A stretch of DNA of 5,374 nt from Gammaproteobacteria bacterium. GTDB lineage: Bacteria; Pseudomonadota; Gammaproteobacteria; SZUA-140. The stretch covers positions 1 through 5,374 of the forward strand of contig JALSHQ010000072.1 in assembly GCA_026982145.1 (NCBI GenBank), written 5' to 3'. How positions within the stretch are numbered: position 1 is the first letter of the stretch; the number at the start of each line of letters is the position of its first letter. Shown here in pieces: positions 1 through 3,893 of the stretch. The notes under the pieces were generated by a model, which saw only the letters and a program-made list of their open reading frames with translations, searched no databases and had not been told where the DNA came from. Made by a program: the position numbers and the translations under genes.

Positions 1-151
1 GTGCCGTTGACTCCATCGAGGCGTATTCGTCGCTGATCTGCAAGCTCTCATCCATCACTTTTTTGTAAGTGATGGCGCCGTAGAGTCCTACGCCTATTAA
101 CAGTGCGATGGTAAAGATAAAAAGTAAGATCAGCGTTTTTTTAATGCTCAT
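1..151 (-). CDS. N-terminal fragment of a membrane-anchored protein, possibly a sensor or chemotaxis receptor
   Basis: Reading leftward from an ATG at 151-149, 50 codons are open to the window edge, so only the N-terminus is visible. It starts MSIKKTLILLFIFTIALLIG. The short basic lead (K4, K5) is followed by about 20 hydrophobic residues (roughly 6-26), which form a transmembrane helix or uncleaved signal anchor. After that come the polar residues YKKVMDESLQISDEYA, which look like the start of a periplasmic helix. This layout is typical of methyl-accepting chemotaxis proteins, sensor kinases and membrane GGDEF proteins, but no diagnostic domain lies inside the window, so the class is a guess. 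No clear Shine-Dalgarno sequence precedes the ATG; the upstream stretch is A-rich with a weak AGTAG. That the frame is a real gene rests on the well-formed membrane segment. Confidence 0.6.
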   Translation of the reverse strand, partial: MSIKKTLILLFIFTIALLIGVGLYGAITYKKVMDESLQISDEYASMESTA

Positions 152-325
152 ATATCTACTGTTCTTATTGTTGAGAGTGATGGCCAAGCACGCCAATACT
201 ATATCGGTCAGATACGGCAGATAGATGAGTAATGAGGGCAGAAAATAGGCTTTGATTTCGGTTAATAACCGGTAAGGGCGTACTCGCACACAGGTTTGGC
301 GTGCTGTTGCGATTAACGCGCTGGC
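152..325. other. Intergenic spacer between metF and the membrane-protein gene
   Basis: These 174 bases hold no convincing gene. They should contain the promoter for the minus-strand gene starting at 151. The best -10-like candidates are TATAGT and, overlapping it, ACCGATAT at 208-201 on the minus strand. The latter matches 6 of 8 positions of the sigma-28 -10 box (GCCGATAA), but no TAAA-type -35 lies at the right distance, so neither is called as a promoter. A small hairpin, CGGTT with a 3-base loop and AACCG, sits at 259-271 without a T-run on either side. The spacer also carries a long-range 10-bp inverted repeat, listed separately. Confidence 0.5.
187..305. repeat. Perfect 10-bp inverted repeat spanning 119 bp
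   Basis: AGCACGCCAA at 187-196 is matched by its exact reverse complement TTGGCGTGCT at 296-305, leaving 99 bases between the arms. Pairing stops cleanly at both ends of each arm. The enclosed stretch contains the small CGGTT/AACCG hairpin at 259-271 and no open frame of note. It could be a miniature mobile element, a pair of distant operator half-sites, a long-range RNA structure, or chance. No clear target-site duplication flanks it (GGCCA before, GTTGC after), which weakens the mobile-element reading. Confidence 0.4.
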
Positions 326-340
326 TTAGCGGCGAGCGCG
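317..340 (-). terminator. Weak candidate terminator hairpin overlapping the metF stop codon
   Basis: On the minus strand CGCGCT (340-335) pairs with AGCGCG (322-317) around a 12-base loop that contains the metF TAA stop. The transcript then reads TTAATC. The GC-rich stem fits an intrinsic terminator, but the U-tract is short and the stem overlaps the end of the coding region, so this may be coincidence. No better terminator is visible between 152 and 316. Confidence 0.22.
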
Positions 341-1201
341 CAGCTGCTTACTACTGCTAATGCCTAGGTTATTCCAGATTGCAAGGGTGGGGGCGGCTTG
401 GTTCATGGTGTAAAAGTGCAGCCCGGCGGCCCCCCCCTTTAGGAGGCGTTCACACAGTGTTGTAACGGCCTCTTCACCAAAGGCGCGAATGGATGCGTCA
501 TCACCATAGCTTGCTAGCCGTCGCGCCATCCAGCGAGGGATCTCAACGCCGCATTTGTTAGAGAAGCGTAGCAGCTGGTGGTAATGGGTGACCGGCATAA
601 TACCGGGAATGATCGGCTGATCGATGCCCAGCTTTTCGCAATCGTCGATAAAGCGGAAAAATGCCTCCGGGTTGTAAAAGTACTGGGTTAACGCCGCATC
701 GGCACCTAGGTCGAATTTCTGTTTAAGGTTTTGTAGGTCAGCCAGCACGCTTTTGGCTTGCGGATGTGTTTCTGGGTAAGCGGCAACTTCGATGAAAAAA
801 TAATCACCGTGTTCGTCTCGAATAAACTTGACCAACTCGCTGGCGTAGCTGAAATCTCCAAAGTCACGGAGTCCCGACGGGGTATCGCCCCTTAACGCTA
901 CAATGTGCCGTATGTTCTGTGCCTTGTAGTGAGCGAGCAGCGCTCGGATCTCATCGTAGTGCGAGCCAATAGCTGCGATATGAGGTGCCACATCCACCGC
1001 AGTTTCAGCTTTAATGCGCGCTACGCTCGCTAATGTATGATCACGGGTGCCGCCCCCCGCACCGTAGGTGACAGAGAAAAAACAAGGGTTCACCGTTGCT
1101 AGCTTGTTACAGGTGCTGAGTAATCTGGCTTCCCCTGCTTGAGTCTGTTCAGGGAAACACTCAAAGCTAAAAGCGAGTGGGTAGATTTTTTGTGAATCCA
1201 T
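326..1201 (-). CDS. metF: 5,10-methylenetetrahydrofolate reductase (MetF)
   Basis: This cytosolic flavoenzyme reduces 5,10-methylene-THF to 5-methyl-THF, the methyl donor for methionine synthase. At 291 residues it is close to the E. coli enzyme (296). Family landmarks appear in order: FSFECFPEQT (11-20), with E14 at the position of catalytic Glu28 of E. coli; SVTYGAGGGTRD (43-54); HIVALRGDTPSG (99-110), with D106 matching the flavin-tuning Asp120; VAAYPETHP (139-147); ADAALTQYFY (167-176), with Q173 matching Gln183; IIPGIMPV (197-204); and LHFYTMN (261-267). The second Phe of the usual FEFFPP motif is Cys15 here, and the tail ends in a basic SSSKQLRARR. An in-frame TAA nine bases before the ATG rules out a more upstream start. 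A run of eight G on the coding strand (437-430) encodes K255-G256-G257-A258. The gene appears to be a single-gene unit with its own promoter. The SD is weak (AGAAAG). Confidence 0.96.
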   Translation of the reverse strand: MDSQKIYPLAFSFECFPEQTQAGEARLLSTCNKLATVNPCFFSVTYGAGGGTRDHTLASVARIKAETAVDVAPHIAAIGSHYDEIRALLAHYKAQNIRHIVALRGDTPSGLRDFGDFSYASELVKFIRDEHGDYFFIEVAAYPETHPQAKSVLADLQNLKQKFDLGADAALTQYFYNPEAFFRFIDDCEKLGIDQPIIPGIMPVTHYHQLLRFSNKCGVEIPRWMARRLASYGDDASIRAFGEEAVTTLCERLLKGGAAGLHFYTMNQAAPTLAIWNNLGISSSKQLRARR

Positions 1202-1293
1202 AGAGCGTTATCTTTCTGTTAGAAAGTGGTTGGCGTATCTGTCCACTTTAAAGCAACTGCCAGTGAGCACAAAGCGATCACCAGCGTGAGTAT
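1202..1293 (-). promoter_or_regulatory. metF leader with mutually exclusive hairpins
   Basis: This is the predicted 5' untranslated region of metF, about 90 bases long. On the minus strand AAAGTGG (1249-1243) can pair with CCACTTT (1229-1223) across a 13-base loop. Alternatively CTTTCT (1226-1221) can pair with AGAAAG (1217-1212) across a 3-base loop. The two stems share bases 1226-1223, so they cannot form together. The second hides the only purine-rich stretch in front of the ATG. A third, weaker stem (CTGGTGA with TCACTGG, two G-U pairs) is possible further upstream. I do not recognise a SAM or SAH riboswitch consensus or a MetJ box. Whether this leader regulates metF is inference. Confidence 0.3.
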
Positions 1294-1299
1294 AACGTT

Positions 1300-1305
1300 A
1301 TTATA
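1300..1305 (-). promoter_or_regulatory. -10-like box, candidate metF promoter
   Basis: The minus strand reads TATAAT at 1305-1300, an exact match to the sigma-70 -10 consensus, about 100 bases upstream of the metF start and downstream of the palindromic terminator at 1357-1376. There is no good -35 hexamer 15 to 18 bases further upstream and no TGn extension. An activator such as a MetR-type regulator could therefore be needed, though no site for one was identified. The box is followed directly by the palindrome ATAACGTTAT. Confidence 0.4.
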
Positions 1306-1356
1306 GCGGGTGCTGAGGGTGCAGGATGAGTGAATACTGTGCCATGGGAGGCAGAA

Positions 1357-1376
1357 GAGAAGGCTTAAGCCTTCTC
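1357..1376. terminator. 20-base perfect palindrome, likely terminator of the small gene
   Basis: The sequence GAGAAGGCTT is followed directly by AAGCCTTCTC, a perfect palindrome that folds into a stem of 7 or 8 bp with a 4- to 6-base loop. On the minus strand it is preceded by AAAATG and followed by TTCT, 20 bases after the stop of the gene at 1397-1729. It fits an intrinsic terminator for that gene and separates it from metF. The U-tract is poor, so a palindromic protein-binding site is the alternative. Confidence 0.5.
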
Positions 1377-1396
1377 ATTTTGGGCGCTGCAGAACA

Positions 1397-1729
1397 TTAG
1401 CCCGCTTTTAACAAGCTGGCGAGTTCGCTATTACCATTGCCGTGGGCGGTGAGTGCCGAGGGCGAATTTTCAGCAAAGAAGCTAGCGATCTGTTGTGCTA
1501 ACTCAGACGCTTGCGCTGCATTTTGGATGCGTCCGGTGCTCTGGTTTTCGCTGCTGCTGAGCGCCTGTGCCGCATTGCTGACATTCACTGCATCATCTTG
1601 CCGCTTAATGGCCGTTTGTGCGTCAGAAGTGGCCGCATTGCCGCCGCGGCTGGGCTGTTCATTTTGTGAGCTGCCAGCTCTTTTATGATCGGTAAGTATT
1701 GGATTATTATTAGTAATTGGCGCGGTCAT
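1397..1729 (-). CDS. Small low-complexity protein of unknown function
   Basis: This 110-residue protein is rich in Ala, Ser, Asn and Gln, and has no Cys, Trp or Tyr and no Met after the start. The first 45 or so residues look disordered. The central DAVNVSNAAQALSS (46-59) resembles the D-x-V-x-x-S-x-x-A-x-x-L pattern seen in FlgM and other small flagellum-associated proteins. A C-terminal helical part follows (SELAQQIASFF, about 75-85) and the chain ends ELASLLKAG. There is no signal peptide or membrane segment. I do not recognise the family, and the FlgM resemblance is too short to assign an anti-sigma role. Support for a real gene is a GGAG ribosome site ten bases before the ATG, an in-frame TGA just upstream that fixes the start, and a terminator-like palindrome 20 bases after the stop. 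It lies divergent from the glycosylase gene. Confidence 0.65.
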   Translation of the reverse strand: MTAPITNNNPILTDHKRAGSSQNEQPSRGGNAATSDAQTAIKRQDDAVNVSNAAQALSSSENQSTGRIQNAAQASELAQQIASFFAENSPSALTAHGNGNSELASLLKAG

Positions 1730-1739
1730 TTTTTTTCAT

Positions 1740-1743
1740 CTCC
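1740..1743 (-). promoter_or_regulatory. Shine-Dalgarno GGAG followed by an A-tract, for the small gene
   Basis: The minus strand reads GGAG, then ATG, then eight A residues, the last of which is the A of the ATG at 1729. Spacing from GGAG to the start is ten bases. The ATG touching the GGAG (1739-1737) is too close to it to be used and reads a short out-of-frame peptide. In the gene's own frame the codon two before the ATG-preceding AAA pair is TGA, so translation cannot begin further upstream. Confidence 0.6.
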
Positions 1744-1762
1744 ATCGAATATCATTTTTTAT

Positions 1763-1801
1763 ATTGCAGATGTATAGGCTTGCTAGATATAGGTCTGCAA
1801 T
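1763..1801. repeat. 8-bp inverted repeat in the divergent intergenic region
   Basis: ATTGCAGA at 1763-1770 is the exact reverse complement of TCTGCAAT at 1794-1801, with 23 bases between. The arm centres are 31 bp apart, about three helical turns, so a dimer pair or looped dimer could bind both on one face. Two direct copies of TATAGG (1773-1778 and 1788-1793) lie between the arms, 15 bp apart. The position between two divergent genes suits an operator or shared control region. No regulator is identified. Confidence 0.35.
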
Positions 1802-1852
1802 TCACGTGCCATTTAGAGGGTAACTGTGATGGTGAGAATAGGTCAGCAAATA

Positions 1853-1859
1853 AGAGGGG
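1853..1859 (+). promoter_or_regulatory. Ribosome binding site that sets the glycosylase start
   Basis: AGAGGGG lies four bases before the ATG at 1864 (GAGG is six bases before it). The reading frame stays open back to before 1720, but no other in-frame ATG has a comparable site. The upstream residues are also of low quality and would overlap the divergent gene. This makes 1864 the preferred start. Confidence 0.75.
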
Positions 1860-1863
1860 CAAC

Positions 1864-2397
1864 ATGGAGCAGTACAAAGAGGGTGCGACGGTGATTAGCG
1901 GGTTTCCACCCATTGCAGCAGCCAGTGCAGAGGTGCTGATTCTTGGTTCGATGCCGGGAAAGGCTTCGCTCGATGTGTGCCAATATTACGCTCATCCACG
2001 TAACGCTTTCTGGCCGATTATCTGTCGCCTTTTCGGCGCGCAGCTGGCCGCTGGGTATGAGGCGCGTTTGGCGCTCATCGAGGCGAACCACATTGCGCTG
2101 TGGGATGTCATGCACCGTTGCGAGCGTGAAGGGAGCCTTGATGCAGCGATTAAGCCATCAACGGTAGTGGCTAATGATTTTGTCGGGTTCTTTGCAAACC
2201 ACCCCTCCATCCGGCACCTGTTTTTTAACGGTGCGCAGGCGGAAGCCTCATTTAAACGCCATGTTGTCCCGCTGTTATCTGCGGAGGGATGGGTGTTTGA
2301 GATGCAACGCCTGCCATCAACCAGCCCGGCGCACGCAGCGCTTTCGTTTGAAGAAAAATTGGCGCAGTGGTGCCGCGTACGTGATGTAATGGCCTGA
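1864..2397 (+). CDS. DNA-deoxyinosine (hypoxanthine) glycosylase, UDG superfamily
   Basis: This 177-residue protein reads as a hypoxanthine-DNA glycosylase of the uracil-DNA glycosylase superfamily (the HDG group, family 6). Such enzymes cut the base from deoxyinosine, formed by adenine deamination, and so start base excision repair. Visible motifs are LILGSMPGKASL (25-36, the glycine-rich motif 1), YYAHPRNAFW (41-50, with N47, probably the catalytic Asn described for archaeal HDG), IALWDVMHRCEREGSLD (77-93), NDF (104-106), FFNGAQA (120-126) and RLPSTSPAHA (149-158, the DNA-contacting loop motif). Length fits the family, and no iron-sulfur cysteine pattern is present. Its TGA stop overlaps the ATG of the next gene by one base, so the two are probably co-translated. 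The family match rests on motif recognition. The exact base specificity is inferred, and activity on uracil or xanthine is possible. Confidence 0.9.
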   Translation: MEQYKEGATVISGFPPIAAASAEVLILGSMPGKASLDVCQYYAHPRNAFWPIICRLFGAQLAAGYEARLALIEANHIALWDVMHRCEREGSLDAAIKPSTVVANDFVGFFANHPSIRHLFFNGAQAEASFKRHVVPLLSAEGWVFEMQRLPSTSPAHAALSFEEKLAQWCRVRDVMA

Positions 2398-3209
2398 TGA
2401 AATTTTTTTTACAGGTACTTTTATTAGGCGTGTTGCCATTTAATGTTGGGGCTGATCTGGCTCAGCCGCCGCCGATGGAATGGGGCAGCAGTGTTGAGAT
2501 TCGGTTATCAGACAGTGAGGCGCAAGCGGTCGGCCAGCGTATCTGGCAAAACGAAGGCGCGGGAAAAATTGAAAATCTAGTGGTCTGGAATAAGGGTGAA
2601 GATTTTCCATCGCTCGGCATTGGTCACTTTATCTGGTACCCGGCAGGTGTCGAGGCACCTTTTACCGAAAGCTTTCCAGCACTGCTGGAACTGCTTAAAA
2701 AAGATGCCGCGGTTCCCCTCTGGTTGCGTGAGCTAAAAGATGCCCCTTGGGCTAGTCGTGATGCGTTCTATCGCGATATCAACGCGTGGCGTATGCATGA
2801 GCTGCGTGAGCTGATGAGAGCGACCATGCCTCAGCAGGTGGCGTTTATAGTGCAGCGCCTGCAAGGAGCGCTGCCGAAGATGCTGGAGACTTTATCAACC
2901 GCAACAGCGCGCTCACATGTTGAACAGCAATTTTACCGTGTATCGCAAGCACCTAACGGTGTGTATGCATTGATTGACTATGTAAACTTCAAAGGGGAAG
3001 GGATCTCAGAAAGGGAGCGTTACCACGGAGAGGGGTGGGGGCTATTACAGCTTCTGCAAGCGATGCCGGCCGATGCTAATGATACGATGGCAGCGTTTGC
3101 GCGTGCCGCAGATGCAGTGCTTACCCGGCGGGTAGCCAATGCCCCGCGTGATGAGTCGCGTTGGCTAGTGGGTTGGCGTAAGCGCATTGCCACTTATCGG
3201 GCACGGTAA
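2397..3209 (+). CDS. Exported protein with a lysozyme-like signature
   Basis: This is a 270-residue precursor. Residues 1-19 form a signal peptide (MKFF, a hydrophobic core, then V17-G18-A19), with likely signal peptidase I cleavage before D20 and no lipobox Cys. I do not recognise a named family with certainty. Residues 49-77 resemble the active-site region of GH24 (T4-type) lysozymes: IWQNEG carries E53 where T4 lysozyme has its catalytic Glu in DEG, and SLGIGHF (72-78) parallels TIGIGH. The Glu-to-His distance is 24 here against 20 in T4. Other striking segments are LIDYVNFKGEG (192-202), ERYHGEGWGLLQLL (207-220) and WLVGWRKRIATY (256-267). I infer a periplasmic or secreted peptidoglycan-cleaving enzyme, with moderate confidence. 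The ATG overlaps the glycosylase stop by one base and has no SD of its own, so it is probably translationally coupled. Eight T residues (2403-2410) encode codons 3-5. Confidence 0.85.
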   Translation: MKFFLQVLLLGVLPFNVGADLAQPPPMEWGSSVEIRLSDSEAQAVGQRIWQNEGAGKIENLVVWNKGEDFPSLGIGHFIWYPAGVEAPFTESFPALLELLKKDAAVPLWLRELKDAPWASRDAFYRDINAWRMHELRELMRATMPQQVAFIVQRLQGALPKMLETLSTATARSHVEQQFYRVSQAPNGVYALIDYVNFKGEGISERERYHGEGWGLLQLLQAMPADANDTMAAFARAADAVLTRRVANAPRDESRWLVGWRKRIATYRAR

Positions 3210-3219
3210 ATTTATCGCA
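3210..3219. other. Ten-base gap between convergent genes
   Basis: The plus-strand lysozyme-like gene and the minus-strand serine hydrolase gene end only ten bases apart, tail to tail. No hairpin with a T-run is visible in the gap, so any terminators must lie inside the opposing coding sequences or the transcripts overlap. Confidence 0.6.
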
Positions 3220-3873
3220 TCAATCACGGCATTTGATCCAGTGGCTGATCTTTTCCATCTCTGCCGGAAACTTCACCGGCATGATGTGATCGCAAGGGGT
3301 GTCGAGTCGTTCCGCATTGAGAAAAGCGGTTTGCAACTTATGGGCTTGGGTTTTCATGAGCGCTGGCTCTTTTTTACCGACGACATGCAGGGTTGGCAGG
3401 TTTAACGGGCGCTCAAACAGTGGCTGGTAACGGCTGTCACCCGGCAGAAAACCGCCGCATAATATTGCCCAGTTAAAGCGGAAGTTCCGCTCCTGAGACT
3501 GTTGCCTGAGTGCAGCAAGTATTGCCGTCATGGCTGCACCTTGGCTCCAGCCGATGACACCATCGATAGTGCCGTGTTGCGCAAAGTACTCTGTTAGGTA
3601 AGCGAGCGTTTCTTCAATTTGACGATAGCGTGGCGGTTGCGTTTCATCAGCGCGGTACCAGCACCAGTTTTTCCCTTTGCCGATGCGCGTTTCGGGCAGG
3701 GGAATATTGAAGCGTGCAATCATGGCGCGCACCTCTTCAGCGGGGCATGCGATCGGCCCTTGAGGGTATAGAAGCTGATAGTCGTCGCCGAGTTGGTGTT
3801 GGATTTGATCAAGCCATGACTGTAGCCACGCGCTCGTCATTGCGTAACCGTGCAGGCAGATGATCTTTTTCAT
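3220..3873 (-). CDS. FSH1-family alpha/beta serine hydrolase
   Basis: This 217-residue cytosolic alpha/beta hydrolase has the layout of the FSH1 (serine hydrolase, OVCA2-like) family. It opens KIICLHGYAMTS (3-14), with the oxyanion-loop LHGY, and LLYPQGPIACP (34-44) follows. The nucleophile elbow GWSQGAAM (108-115) carries S110. LHVVGKKEPALM (162-173) is where the family normally has its catalytic Asp; here it is E169. CDHIMPV (194-200) gives the catalytic H196. The family acts as esterases or thioesterases, but the substrate is unknown. The gene starts 20 bases after the sbcB stop and is probably cotranscribed with it. The nearest SD, AGGAG at 3891-3887, is 13 bases from this ATG, longer than usual. 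No other in-frame start codon lies between the SD and this ATG. A functional link with SbcB is not evident. Confidence 0.88.
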   Translation of the reverse strand: MKKIICLHGYAMTSAWLQSWLDQIQHQLGDDYQLLYPQGPIACPAEEVRAMIARFNIPLPETRIGKGKNWCWYRADETQPPRYRQIEETLAYLTEYFAQHGTIDGVIGWSQGAAMTAILAALRQQSQERNFRFNWAILCGGFLPGDSRYQPLFERPLNLPTLHVVGKKEPALMKTQAHKLQTAFLNAERLDTPCDHIMPVKFPAEMEKISHWIKCRD

Positions 3874-3886
3874 CTGAGAGCCATAA

Positions 3887-3891
3887 CTCCT
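3887..3891 (-). promoter_or_regulatory. Oddly spaced ribosome binding site for the hydrolase
   Basis: AGGAG lies three bases after the sbcB stop and 13 bases before the hydrolase ATG at 3873. A second ATG at 3884 is only two bases from the AGGAG. It reads the four-codon peptide MALR and stops with a TGA that overlaps the hydrolase ATG as ATGA. Translation may depend on ribosomes finishing sbcB or this minigene, but that is inference. Confidence 0.4.
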
Positions 3892-3893
3892 GT

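Noticed and set aside
201..208. Sigma-28 (FliA) promoter for the membrane-protein gene
   Set aside because: The -10-like ACCGATAT matches 6 of 8 positions, but no TAAA-type -35 lies about 15 bases upstream of it.
259..271. Intrinsic terminator at the CGGTT/AACCG hairpin
   Set aside because: The stem is only 5 bp and neither strand has a following T-run.
1202..1396. Known SAM or SAH riboswitch, or MetJ boxes, upstream of metF
   Set aside because: None of the consensus elements I know for these classes is visible; only unclassified hairpins are seen.
1437..1688. Plus-strand 83-codon open frame antisense to the small gene
   Set aside because: It mirrors the Ala/Ser-rich minus-strand gene, which has an SD, a fixed start and a terminator-like palindrome. 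The plus frame reads an implausible Cys/Ala-rich peptide.
1720..1863. N-terminal extension of the glycosylase back to about 1717
   Set aside because: The extra 49 residues overlap the divergent gene's start, lack family similarity and have no SD. The ATG at 1864 has a strong AGAGGGG and starts where family similarity begins.
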